Shown here piece by piece: positions 16,980 to 25,400 of a stretch of 64,000 bases of DNA. The stretch comes from Saccharospirillum sp965652395 (GTDB lineage Bacteria > Pseudomonadota > Gammaproteobacteria > Pseudomonadales > Natronospirillaceae): positions 97,259 through 161,258 of the forward strand of contig CBFGUW010000005.1 in assembly GCA_965652395.1 (NCBI GenBank), read 5' to 3'. The translations under genes and the position numbers were made by a program. Each line of letters starts with the position of its first letter. The first letter of the stretch is position 1. The notes below the pieces were generated by a model that saw only the letters and a program-made list of their open reading frames with translations, made no database searches and was not told the DNA's origin.

Positions 16980-17849
16980 ATGAAAACGAGCCTCGACCAC
17001 CTGCCGACCGAAAAACAAGAGCAACTGCGCCTCGCGGTGGATATCATCGTGCGCGCCGTCAAGCCGGATATGCTGATATTGTTCGGCAGCTACGCCCGGG
17101 GCGACTGGGTGGAGGAGAAAGAACCAGATGGCATTCATTTTCGCTACCAGAGTGATTTTGACTTGCTGGCCATTGTTAAACACCAAGCCCAGGCCAGAAA
17201 GATAGAGCTGAAGGACTCGTTGGATAGCCATCTGCTGCGGGAAGTGGCCACCCCTGTCAGTTTAATCGCGGAAGACCAACATTTTGTGAACGCCCGGCTC
17301 AGCAAAGGTCAGTATTTTTTCGCGGATATCGTTCGGGAAGGTGTTTTGTTGCACAATACCGGGAAGTTTGAATTGGCCGAACCCAAGGAATTGACATTAG
17401 CCGAACGTAAAGCCATGGCTAAAGAGGATTTCAGAAATTGGCTCGGCCAGTTGGGCTCTTTCTTCGACACTTATCAGTTCCACATGGAAAAAGCCCATCA
17501 AGACTCCTATCACTACAATAAAGCCGCTTTTGAACTACACCAGATTACCGAGCGCATCTACTCCACCATCCTGCTTGTTTTCACCCGCTACAAGCCCAAA
17601 ACCCACGATCTAAAAAAGCTGCGAGCGCTGACTGCCAGCGTTCAACCGGCCTTTTTGCCGGTCTTTCCCCAAGGCACCGCCGAAGAACGAACCCGCTTCA
17701 AACTGTTGCGCCATGCCTATGTGGATGCTCGATACAACCCGGACTATCGCATCACCCGCGAGCAGCTGGAATGGCTGGCCGAACGGGTCAGCCAGTTGGA
17801 AGCCCTTGCCAAACAGCTATGTCAGGAAAAAATCGAGAGCTTTGGGTGA
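16980..17849 (+). CDS. fused MNT nucleotidyltransferase-HEPN protein
   Basis: 289 residues. The N-terminal minimal nucleotidyltransferase domain has LILFGSYARGDW and, after an insertion, SDFDLLAIV, giving the GS...D.D metal site. The C-terminal half is a HEPN domain with RFKLLRHAYVDARYNPDYRI, including an R-H pair and the DARY motif common in these proteins. MNT and HEPN usually form a two-gene antitoxin-toxin pair in which the MNT enzyme modifies the HEPN RNase; here both are in one chain. It lies beside the array 2 leader. An RNA-related defence or stress role is likely; the ribosome site is weak. Confidence 0.83.
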   Translation: MKTSLDHLPTEKQEQLRLAVDIIVRAVKPDMLILFGSYARGDWVEEKEPDGIHFRYQSDFDLLAIVKHQAQARKIELKDSLDSHLLREVATPVSLIAEDQHFVNARLSKGQYFFADIVREGVLLHNTGKFELAEPKELTLAERKAMAKEDFRNWLGQLGSFFDTYQFHMEKAHQDSYHYNKAAFELHQITERIYSTILLVFTRYKPKTHDLKKLRALTASVQPAFLPVFPQGTAEERTRFKLLRHAYVDARYNPDYRITREQLEWLAERVSQLEALAKQLCQEKIESFG

Positions 17850-17981
17850 CAAGGGTTTACTCAAATACACCGTTACCAGGCTGGCAACACCTCATTTACC
17901 CTAACCACTGTTTAAATCCCAATATAGAATACTAGGCCAGTTTCCAAAGCCCAGTTGCTGCAGGGCCATTAAAACGTCTTG

Positions 17982-18764
17982 TTACTTTTGCGCCCAACTT
18001 TTCCTGATTTGGTCTTTCTTCCACTCTGCCAAATCCTTGGGATAAAAAGGATGATCGCGAAAGGTGCTATCATCAAGAATGTTGGTGGAAAGTAACAAGG
18101 CAGGCAGCTCAAAAATCCAGTAGCCGGTGTATATGCAGTAGTCCGGATTTTTCTCCTTGTGACTGTCATGCCACGTTACATGGTGCCTCCCCAAACCGGG
18201 ATAATAGCCTTCCAGAAACTGCGTCATTTTGTCTTTATAGGCGTCAGGCTCATGAAGCAACCCGATAGCGTCCAATAACGGTTGGTAAATATCAGGGAAA
18301 GCGAGTTTTTGCGGCGTGATAGGGTGTTCCGGCAGGGATGCTTTTATCAGGTAGTCAATGAGGCAATCGCTTCCGGTAAAGGGGTTGTTGTCGGCAATTA
18401 TCTGCACATGCTCTTTAGGGGCATCGAAATAGTAGCAGAATGATAAAAGGTGAAGGCAGTCTAGGTACTGTTGCAGCATTTTATCAGGTGACAAACTGCT
18501 CCCAGTTTTCTTGACGTATGATATTGCATCGATGATAAAGCGATGAGCATATTCCGAAACTTCATCGATAGGTGCTCCTAATGTATACGCGCGAAAAAGT
18601 ATATCTTTTCCGTGATCGAGTATGCTGAACATTAAGAAGTTCATGTGCTCCTTGGTCAGGTTTTCTTCTGCTTTGCTTAGTAAGTCTGGACGACATTGTT
18701 CATCCCATTCTATTTTGTCTTTCAAGAAGTGTGCATCTTTATACTGGGATTGACGCATTACCAT
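17982..18764 (-). CDS. PoNi-like (DUF1911) immunity protein
   Basis: 260 residues. The ATG at 18764 has GGAGGC 6 nt upstream, and it overlaps the toxin stop (ATGGTAA). The helical N-terminal half fits DUF1910, and the C-terminal half has the DUF1911 hallmark CIYTGYWIFELPALLLSTN, then ILDDSTFRDHPFYPKDLAEW. This family provides immunity to PoNe-type DNase effectors. The overlap with a PD-(D/E)XK toxin gene strongly supports that role: it would bind and block the toxin in the cytoplasm. Confidence 0.87.
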   Translation of the reverse strand: MVMRQSQYKDAHFLKDKIEWDEQCRPDLLSKAEENLTKEHMNFLMFSILDHGKDILFRAYTLGAPIDEVSEYAHRFIIDAISYVKKTGSSLSPDKMLQQYLDCLHLLSFCYYFDAPKEHVQIIADNNPFTGSDCLIDYLIKASLPEHPITPQKLAFPDIYQPLLDAIGLLHEPDAYKDKMTQFLEGYYPGLGRHHVTWHDSHKEKNPDYCIYTGYWIFELPALLLSTNILDDSTFRDHPFYPKDLAEWKKDQIRKSWAQK

Positions 18765-21763
18765 GTTATCGCCTCCTTAACTACTCGCCCCAAATCCGGC
18801 TTATATCGAAGTCCAATTTTTTCATATCCATTCATCTCAATGTCATGCAGCACTTTTGGCGAAACCTGTTTTTTCAAGTTCTGTGCGATCCATGTATGAC
18901 TCATCTGCAACGTCTCATCCTTAAGCTTCCCATACTTACTCGTCCCATACTTCACCTCGGCTACCATATAGGGTGGTGGCGGGTCGATGTTATGGAACAA
19001 GGCATCAATACCCGGATGTCCGTACCGGGGGCGTATGAACCCTTCCACCGGCCTATACCCCTCCCGCAACATCATGTCATAAGCTTCCCGCTCGGCAAAT
19101 TCCGACTTCAATCGGTTGGTGCCGGGCGTGCCACTGCGTTTGGTGCTGACAAAGAACTCCCCGCGCTCGTGGTCGTACTCCAGCCGTTCGCCTCGGTAAC
19201 CCGGTCGGCGTTTGGTGTTGTAGGTGCCGTCTTTCATTCGGAACCAATGGTGGCCTGCGGGGGCGGGAGGTATGGGAACGCCCGGTGTTTTTCCTTTGAG
19301 CACCTGCCGGGTGGTACCGGTGCCGCCGTCGAGGTTGTGATATTCCGGCGGGTTCACGGCCCGATGTTCGATTTTCCACGCGCCCGCCTCTTCCCTCAAT
19401 GTCTTGGCGGCGGTGGCGCGTATCGTGCCCTGGGCGGCTTTGACTTCGGGCGGCTTGAATTTGCCCGCTTCGGTGTCGCCGGAATAAAAACCCATTCCGA
19501 AGGCGGCACCAGTGACGAAGTATTTTGAGCGCAGTACCGCCAAAATCGCCTGAGCGCCTGTCATGGCCCATTGTTCAAAGGGTAGAAAGAAGGTGGCGAC
19601 GGTGAAGGCGATGTCGTTGGCCCAGGTGTGCAGTTCTCGGTTCACATGGCGGTAGGGGATGAGCCCTCTTTCCTTTTGCTCTTCGTAAAGCTCTTCCAAC
19701 CTGTCCTTGAGGCTTTGTTGAAGATGCCACAGATGGTTACGGACCATCCCTTTGGGGCCGGGGCGGTGAAAGAACCAGCGGGAGACGGTGGCGTACCAGG
19801 GGTCGTCCGGCAGTTCGTCGAGCTGTGCCAGCAACTGTGTTTGCCTGTCCAGTGTCTGTTTTACGTCCGGGTCTTCGTAGCGTTCGGCGGTGGCTCGGAA
19901 CAGAAGGTCGGCGTATAGCCAGGTCAGGTCAAGCAGTATGGGTTCGTCGGCCTCCACATTGGCGAGTTGGTCGTTGACGACGGTCCAGTCGTCATCGTCC
20001 AGGCCGGTGCCCAGTTGTTTTTCAATCTCCTGGCGGATCTGCTCGGTGCCCACGGTGCTGTCCGCCAGCAGCACGTAGGTGTTGGGTACGAGCGAGCCGT
20101 CTTCCTCGGTGGGCAGGTCGAGCGCGGCGAGGGCGCTTTTCAGCAGGCCGACCTGCATGGGGTTCAGGGTCGCACGTTGGCCGGTGTTGGTGGCTATCGG
20201 AAATACCCGGCCTGTTGGGGTCTGAGTGATGGGTTCCACGTCGAACAGGTGCACCACCGGTTGGCCGAGGGTCTGGAACACCGTGTCGAAGCCGGGGGCC
20301 ACCGCGCTGCCCAGGGGCAGGCTGAAGCGGTATTCCACTTCGTTGACGCCGTAAGGCAGGCTTAGCCGGATGGGGTGGCCGGGTCTGAGGTTGTCGCCTT
20401 CTATCAAGCGTTCGCCGTTTTCATCGTAAATCTCGTAGCGCAGCCGGGTGTCCGGCGGGAAGGGTTGGGTACGGTCGTCGTAGTCCAGCGTGAGCCAGTT
20501 GTCGGGGCCGGTCGATTGCCAAACGGGTAAAGGGCCGGGAACCGGTACGGTGTGTACAACCCGTCGGTTGGTTTCAATGGAGCCTTCGAACACGCGGTTC
20601 TGTTGGCGTCGCCATCGGGCCAGTTGGCCGAGGTGACGGCCGATCTCGGCGAGGGTGTCGGCCTGGGGGCCGTGGTTGCCCTTCTGCTCCGGCGGGGCGG
20701 GACGACTCTTGGCGTGCAGCAGGGCGGTGAGGGCGGCCTCCATGGCCCAGGGGGTTGGGTAATCGCTGCCCAGTTGATGGGCGGCATCCACCAGCGGGGC
20801 CATCAGGGTTTCGTCATGTACGCAATAGATCAGGTCGAGCAAGGGCTCAGCGACGGACGCCGGGTGGCGAAGCGTGGGGGCGATGCCGATGGCCCAGGCG
20901 AGATGGGCTTGGAAGTCGGCCAGGGGGATTGGTCGGGACATTCGGTAGTCATCTTCGAACCGTGTCGGGTGAAAGCGTTCCTCGGGCGGGTTCCATAGGG
21001 ACCGGGCGGTGTTGTACAGCGCCTCCAGCGGGTAGCCCGGTTCGTACAGGATGTCGGGCAGTCCGGCGGGATTACGAAGGCGCAGGGTGCGGGTGGCGGC
21101 CAAATGGCTGCCGGTGGAGGCCCAGGGAGGTTCCGGCTCGGATGCGGTCGAGCGATGCTGTTCAATCAGGGTTGAGCACGCCGCTTGATAGGCTTCGAGC
21201 ACGGCCTGCCATTCCGCCTCCGGCACGGGGGTGCCAATCTGGTAATGAAGGGTGCCCCGGTCCCGTTCATGCAGTGTGCGTTGTCCGGTTCCACCGCTCA
21301 GGTAGCCGGTGACTTCCCGATGGGCGGTCTGGATGCGGTAAGGCGTGGACTCGGCGGGTTTGTCATAGGTGTAGCGCAGGTCCAATTCGTACCAGACGCG
21401 GGATGGGGCATCGTAGCCTGGGGTGCCCTGCTGTAGCCATTTGTCCGGCATGGGCGGGGTGATGCTGCCCCGGTTCAGTTCGACCGGTGGCTCCACCGGC
21501 CTCGGGCTGCCCACGCCTTCGGTGATGCGTAGCAGGAAGACGGTGCCTTTTTGGTGTTTATCGGGCTTTTCGTAAAAGGAGACGCCGCCGGCGGAGAGCA
21601 GCAGGGTCAGGCATCGAGGGCTGCGTTCGGGCTTGAAGCGGGCCAGTTCCTCCGGCACCTGAAACTGGCCGTGCCATACCCAACGGTTCAGGGTGATGCC
21701 GTGACGTTGCAGGTGGTTTTTCAGGTGCTGGGGCAGTTGGGATACATCGCGCGGGAAACTCAC
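18758..21763 (-). CDS. large polymorphic toxin with C-terminal PoNe-like PD-(D/E)XK nuclease domain
   Basis: I place the start at the GTG at 21763 (1001 residues), 10 nt after AAGGAG; an upstream in-frame ATG (21823) would read through the direct repeat. The N-terminal 700 residues (MSFPRDVSQLPQHLKNHL...) are not recognised, include beta-rich stretches, and lack visible Rhs YD repeats or a PAAR motif. A hydrophobic stretch follows (VATFFLPFEQWAMTG, VTGAAFGMGFYSG). The last 84 residues hold GIDALFH and MVAEVKYGTSKYGKL, with Asp920, Glu936 and Lys938 as nuclease ligands. With DUF1911 immunity next door this fits a PoNe DNase effector; type VI secretion is plausible but no secretion genes are present. 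Confidence 0.83.
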   Translation of the reverse strand: MSFPRDVSQLPQHLKNHLQRHGITLNRWVWHGQFQVPEELARFKPERSPRCLTLLLSAGGVSFYEKPDKHQKGTVFLLRITEGVGSPRPVEPPVELNRGSITPPMPDKWLQQGTPGYDAPSRVWYELDLRYTYDKPAESTPYRIQTAHREVTGYLSGGTGQRTLHERDRGTLHYQIGTPVPEAEWQAVLEAYQAACSTLIEQHRSTASEPEPPWASTGSHLAATRTLRLRNPAGLPDILYEPGYPLEALYNTARSLWNPPEERFHPTRFEDDYRMSRPIPLADFQAHLAWAIGIAPTLRHPASVAEPLLDLIYCVHDETLMAPLVDAAHQLGSDYPTPWAMEAALTALLHAKSRPAPPEQKGNHGPQADTLAEIGRHLGQLARWRRQQNRVFEGSIETNRRVVHTVPVPGPLPVWQSTGPDNWLTLDYDDRTQPFPPDTRLRYEIYDENGERLIEGDNLRPGHPIRLSLPYGVNEVEYRFSLPLGSAVAPGFDTVFQTLGQPVVHLFDVEPITQTPTGRVFPIATNTGQRATLNPMQVGLLKSALAALDLPTEEDGSLVPNTYVLLADSTVGTEQIRQEIEKQLGTGLDDDDWTVVNDQLANVEADEPILLDLTWLYADLLFRATAERYEDPDVKQTLDRQTQLLAQLDELPDDPWYATVSRWFFHRPGPKGMVRNHLWHLQQSLKDRLEELYEEQKERGLIPYRHVNRELHTWANDIAFTVATFFLPFEQWAMTGAQAILAVLRSKYFVTGAAFGMGFYSGDTEAGKFKPPEVKAAQGTIRATAAKTLREEAGAWKIEHRAVNPPEYHNLDGGTGTTRQVLKGKTPGVPIPPAPAGHHWFRMKDGTYNTKRRPGYRGERLEYDHERGEFFVSTKRSGTPGTNRLKSEFAEREAYDMMLREGYRPVEGFIRPRYGHPGIDALFHNIDPPPPYMVAEVKYGTSKYGKLKDETLQMSHTWIAQNLKKQVSPKVLHDIEMNGYEKIGLRYKPDLGRVVKEAITW

Positions 21764-21764
21764 C

Positions 21765-21824
21765 GGTCCATTTCTCCTTGGACAATAAAGGCTCCCTGAA
21801 GTGGGCCGAACGGTCCACTTCAAC
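21765..21824. repeat. right copy of 60-bp direct repeat
   Basis: It is nearly identical to 4444-4502, in the same orientation. On the minus strand it covers the toxin gene's ribosome site (AAGGAG) and the bases just upstream, including a short inverted repeat GAAGTGG/CCACTTC. It marks the right limit of the island; rimO-side sequence follows. Confidence 0.8.
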
Positions 21825-21944
21825 TACGGAAACGGGGAATAATGAAAACGTCGAGAGTGTAGAGTTTGGGGATTTGTAAAACTGGGTGACTGATCACAAA
21901 AAATGCATGACAAACGGGAATGTTGGCGCGTCATGCGAGTAGGC

Positions 21945-21980
21945 CCATCTTTACCGATGCACCAGTAGCGGTAAAGATGG
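21945..21980 (-). terminator. hairpin downstream of rimO
   Basis: A 12-bp perfect stem, CCATCTTTACCG (21945-21956) against CGGTAAAGATGG (21969-21980), with a 12-nt loop, lies 62 bp past the rimO stop on the minus strand. There is no T-tract, so termination is only plausible. The rest of 21825-22041 shows nothing else. Confidence 0.45.
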
Positions 21981-22041
21981 ATGGGGAGGGAGGTTTGCTC
22001 CCGGCGCAATTGGTTATCCGGCGAATAAGGTGTCTGAGCAG

Positions 22042-23397
22042 CTATGAAATAGGGTGAGCCCAGAGGTCGTATTCGTCGGCTTCCTCGACCTCCACCCACA
22101 GGCGGTCGCCGGGTTTGAGCTGGGTTTGGTTGTCGAGGAAGACCTGGCCGTCGATATCCGGGGCGTCGGCCTTGGAACGGGCCACGGCACCTTCTTCCAC
22201 CACTTCGTCCACGATCACTTCGATACGGGTGCCCACCTTAGCCTGCAGCTTGGCTGCGCTGATGCGTTGCTGGACTTCCATAAAGCGATCAAAGCGTTCC
22301 TGCTTGACGGCTTCATCTACATGGTTTGGCAATTGAGCGGACTGGGCCCCGTCTACGTTGGAATACTGGAAGGCGCCGACACGGTCGAGCTGGGCTTCCT
22401 CCAGGAAGTCGAGCAGCATTTGGAAGTCGGCCTCGGTTTCGCCAGGGAAGCCGACGATAAAAGTCGATCGCAGGGTGATGTCCGGGCAGATTTCGCGCCA
22501 GCGATGAATGCGTTCCAGCACTTTTTCGGCGTGGGCCGGGCGTTTCATCGCTTTCAACACGGTGGGGCTGGCGTGTTGGAAGGGAATGTCGAGATAGGGC
22601 AGGATGCCGTTGTCGGCCAACAGTGGAATGATGTCATCCACGTGCGGGTAGGGGTACACATAGTGCAACCGCACCCAGGCATCCAACTGGCCGAGTTCCT
22701 GACAGAGCTCCTTCATTCGGGTTTTGACCGGCTTACCGTTCCAGAAATCCGTCCGGTATTTCAGGTCGACGCCATAGGCACTGGTATCCTGGGATATGAC
22801 CAGCAATTCCTTGGTGCCGTTCTTCACCAAGCGTTCGGCTTCACTCAGCACCTGCCCAACCGGTCGACTGACCAGATCGCCCCGGAAAGAAGGAATGATG
22901 CAAAAACTGCAGCGGTGATTGCAGCCTTCTGAAATCTTAAGATAAGCATAATGCTTGGGCGTCAGCTTGATGCCGGTATCCGGCACCAGCGAGATAAAGG
23001 GGTCGTGCCGGGGCGGAACCACTTCATGCACCTGGTTGACCACGGCCTCGTAGGCATGAGGGCCTGTGACAGACAGCACGTTGGGGTGGACTTCGCGAAT
23101 GTCGTCTTCTTTGGCGCCCAGACAGCCGGTGACCAGCACCTTGCCGTTTTCCCGCAATGCCTCGCCAATGGTATCGAGCGATTCCTGCACGGCGGAGTCG
23201 ATAAAACCGCAGGTATTGACGATGACTACGTCGGCGTCGTGATAGGAGGGGACGATGTCGTACCCCTCGGCCCGCAATTGGGTGAGAATGCGCTCCGAGT
23301 CGACGGTGTTCTTGGGGCAACCCAGGCTGACAAAGCCAATGCGGCCGTGAGCGCCGGTAGGTTGGCTTTCGCTGGGAGTGAAGATGTTCGTCGACAT
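22042..23397 (-). CDS. rimO: ribosomal protein S12 methylthiotransferase RimO
   Basis: 451 residues from the ATG at 23397; the frame runs further upstream without support. N-terminal UPF0004 domain with IGFVSLGCPKNTVDSE and VIVNTCGFIDSAV (cluster cysteines), then the radical-SAM motif GCNHRCSFCIIPSFRG, and a C-terminal TRAM domain. RimO methylthiolates Asp88 of ribosomal protein S12. All three domains and both Fe-S cysteine sets are present. It lies 92 bp downstream of the PheRS-like ligase on the same strand. Confidence 0.96.
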   Translation of the reverse strand: MSTNIFTPSESQPTGAHGRIGFVSLGCPKNTVDSERILTQLRAEGYDIVPSYHDADVVIVNTCGFIDSAVQESLDTIGEALRENGKVLVTGCLGAKEDDIREVHPNVLSVTGPHAYEAVVNQVHEVVPPRHDPFISLVPDTGIKLTPKHYAYLKISEGCNHRCSFCIIPSFRGDLVSRPVGQVLSEAERLVKNGTKELLVISQDTSAYGVDLKYRTDFWNGKPVKTRMKELCQELGQLDAWVRLHYVYPYPHVDDIIPLLADNGILPYLDIPFQHASPTVLKAMKRPAHAEKVLERIHRWREICPDITLRSTFIVGFPGETEADFQMLLDFLEEAQLDRVGAFQYSNVDGAQSAQLPNHVDEAVKQERFDRFMEVQQRISAAKLQAKVGTRIEVIVDEVVEEGAVARSKADAPDIDGQVFLDNQTQLKPGDRLWVEVEEADEYDLWAHPIS

Positions 23398-23489
23398 GAC
23401 GGGAGCCTCAAAGGTGCTGTTTTTAAAAAGGATCGGGAAAAAGGAGCGGTATTGTAGCGTTATGGCGTTAGGCTTCAAGCGGCCTCCGC

Positions 23490-24611
23490 CTATTCCGCCA
23501 GCATCATCACCTCCCCCTGGTGAACCGCAGTGTACACCCGGTTGCGCAGATCGTTCGCCTCTTCCCGGCTGATGCTTCGGGTCGGGTGACGAATGGTCAG
23601 CCGGACCAGCAAATTCTTCTGGCCGGGCTTCATACCCAACCGCTTGACGGCGATCTCCGGCAAGGCATCGTACGGCGTTTCCCCCAGCACCTTCACGGCT
23701 TCGAGCCAGCCGGCACGCTCCGGCAGAGCGTTGCGTATGCGGTCACCGAGCACTTCGTCATCCAGTTCCGCTTCGGTGGCGATCGACAGGTCGCGTTCGA
23801 TCGGGGGTTGATAGGAGACGGATCGCCAAGGCGACAGATCCTGCATCTGTTCGGCTATTCTCGGGTCTTCACTGCGCAGCAGCCGGATGTCCGGCAGATG
23901 CTTGCGGAGCATGAGCAGACGATCCAGCCCCAGTCCCATGGCGATGCCGGTGACAGCTTCCGGATTCCAGCCGTTTCGCGCCAGCAGGCCCGGGTCGATG
24001 AGGCCGCACTCGCCGACTTCGACCAATTCGTTGCGGTTCGAGAGGGCATCCAGTTGCAGGCCGTTTTGCGTATAAGGGTGTGGTGAGTCTGTCAGGCTGA
24101 TGGCGTGCTCAGGCAGCGCGGCGGCCATGATGTTGGTAATGGCCTGGCGTAACAGTGTATTCGGATTGTTGACTTCGTCTCGGGGCACCAGGACCCAGAT
24201 ATCCAACTGGTGGGGTTCGCCGGTGTGCAGCCGGTCGATGCTGTCGCGGCGATAGACCAGACCGGCCGTTAACAGACCAAGGCGGCGGGGCGTTTTGTCG
24301 ACCCAGCTGCGCAGCCAGCCGGGCACCAGAGTGGAGGTTTGGGTACGGAGCATCCACGAAGGCGCGATATAGCGGCTGTAACGGGATTCGCGTGAAGGGC
24401 CGTCATCCGGATAGCCCAAAGCGTCGTAGTTATCATGCACCGGCACCAGAGGCGAGCCGCGCAGCAATTGCAGCGGGCACTGGTAGAGGTCGCCAACGGC
24501 GGTCTGTATTTCGTCCAGCAGGATTTGCATGGCGTGGTGTCCCTGGGTGGGGTCGCTGAGGTCGCGCAGGGAAAGGGCATCCACCAGTTGAGTCAGGCTG
24601 AGGGTGTTCAT
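23490..24611 (-). CDS. PheRS-like class II ligase with ferredoxin-fold anticodon-binding domain
   Basis: 373 residues from the ATG at 24611. The catalytic core resembles PheS: motif 2 region GLVYRRDSIDRLHTGEPHQL and motif 3 GIAMGLGLDRLLMLRKHLPD followed by IRLLRSED. The last 95 residues (ERDLSIATEAELDDEVLGDR ... YTAVHQGEV) are an FDX-ACB domain, normally part of PheT. The single-chain layout is like mitochondrial PheRS, yet the usual FHQ-EG of motif 2 is altered to PHQLDI. It is probably a PheS-related ligase of unknown substrate rather than the cell's PheRS. It is co-oriented with rimO. Confidence 0.8.
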   Translation of the reverse strand: MNTLSLTQLVDALSLRDLSDPTQGHHAMQILLDEIQTAVGDLYQCPLQLLRGSPLVPVHDNYDALGYPDDGPSRESRYSRYIAPSWMLRTQTSTLVPGWLRSWVDKTPRRLGLLTAGLVYRRDSIDRLHTGEPHQLDIWVLVPRDEVNNPNTLLRQAITNIMAAALPEHAISLTDSPHPYTQNGLQLDALSNRNELVEVGECGLIDPGLLARNGWNPEAVTGIAMGLGLDRLLMLRKHLPDIRLLRSEDPRIAEQMQDLSPWRSVSYQPPIERDLSIATEAELDDEVLGDRIRNALPERAGWLEAVKVLGETPYDALPEIAVKRLGMKPGQKNLLVRLTIRHPTRSISREEANDLRNRVYTAVHQGEVMMLAE

Positions 24612-24921
24612 CAATAGTTCTCCGAAAAGCCGGATCGGATGGTTCCGATCAGTGATTCCAAGGTGTTTTAGGGGAATCCACCTCCGAGCCCGGGGCCCGG
24701 TGGGTGCTTTTCAGAAAGGAAAAGTCAGACCGCCGCGCCCTGTCGCAGGACTCGGAGGTCAGTAAATCGATGTGCGGTCAGCCAGATAGTCATGGCTTTG
24801 ATGCTACGGTTGGCCGTGCGATTGTCAAGTGGGTCTTTAGATTCCACACTCGCAACCGCACGGACAATATACGTCTATACTGTGGTGGACCGTCCCAGCA
24901 ATTGTTTCGAGTGCATAGGTT
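24612..24921. other. divergent intergenic region
   Basis: This 310-bp region lies between the PheRS-like gene (minus) and the zinc-motif gene (plus). I see no gene. TATACT at 24876-24881 could be a -10 for the plus-strand gene, but no good -35 is at the right distance. Confidence 0.4.
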
Positions 24922-25356
24922 GTGAGCGATCACTCTACCGAACAAGAATGGCAACTCTTTGCCGACCTTAAAGCGTTGTCCGACAGCGCTTTCCCCAAGC
25001 GCTGCGCTACCTGCGGCCGAGTGTACAATTCGCCGGAGGATTTTTTTCGTCACTCCAAAGCGCCTTCGAACGGCAGTGGACTGAAGGGGAGTTGGGACGA
25101 CAGCGATCAGGATATCGTCGAGCTGTACCGTAATTGTGAATGTGGCTCCACGTTGATGGACTTCTTTCTCGACCGGCGCGATACCTCGGAAAGAGGGCTG
25201 AAAAGGCGGGCGGTGTTTGGGCGGCTGCTCGATACCCTGGAAGGTAAAGGTCTGGGGCGCGACATAGCCCGGCGGGAACTGCTCAGGCTGATGAACGGCG
25301 ACAGCAGCCCTCAACTCGAAGCGCTGGGTATCCGGTTGAAAGCCAAGGGCGGATAG
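24922..25356 (+). CDS. small protein with putative zinc-binding cysteines
   Basis: 144 residues from a GTG at 24922; no upstream ATG exists. It has a CATCGRVYNSPEDFFRHSKA motif and a later NCECGSTLMDFF, together a four- or five-cysteine set that could bind zinc. The C-terminal part is helical (RAVFGRLLDTLEGKGLGRD, IARRELLRLMNG). I do not know the family. It is transcribed alone, toward the convergent HDOD gene. Confidence 0.7.
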   Translation: MSDHSTEQEWQLFADLKALSDSAFPKRCATCGRVYNSPEDFFRHSKAPSNGSGLKGSWDDSDQDIVELYRNCECGSTLMDFFLDRRDTSERGLKRRAVFGRLLDTLEGKGLGRDIARRELLRLMNGDSSPQLEALGIRLKAKGG

Positions 25357-25400
25357 TCATTGGATTCCACCCGGAAATGGTCTTTCTGGGTGGGTATTAA

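Noticed and set aside
21764..21823. Toxin gene start at the ATG at 21823
   Set aside because: The extra 20 codons translate the direct repeat and have no ribosome site, whereas AAGGAG stands 10 nt before the GTG at 21763.
22054..22932. 292-codon plus-strand frame
   Set aside because: Antisense to rimO, which has complete radical-SAM and TRAM features.
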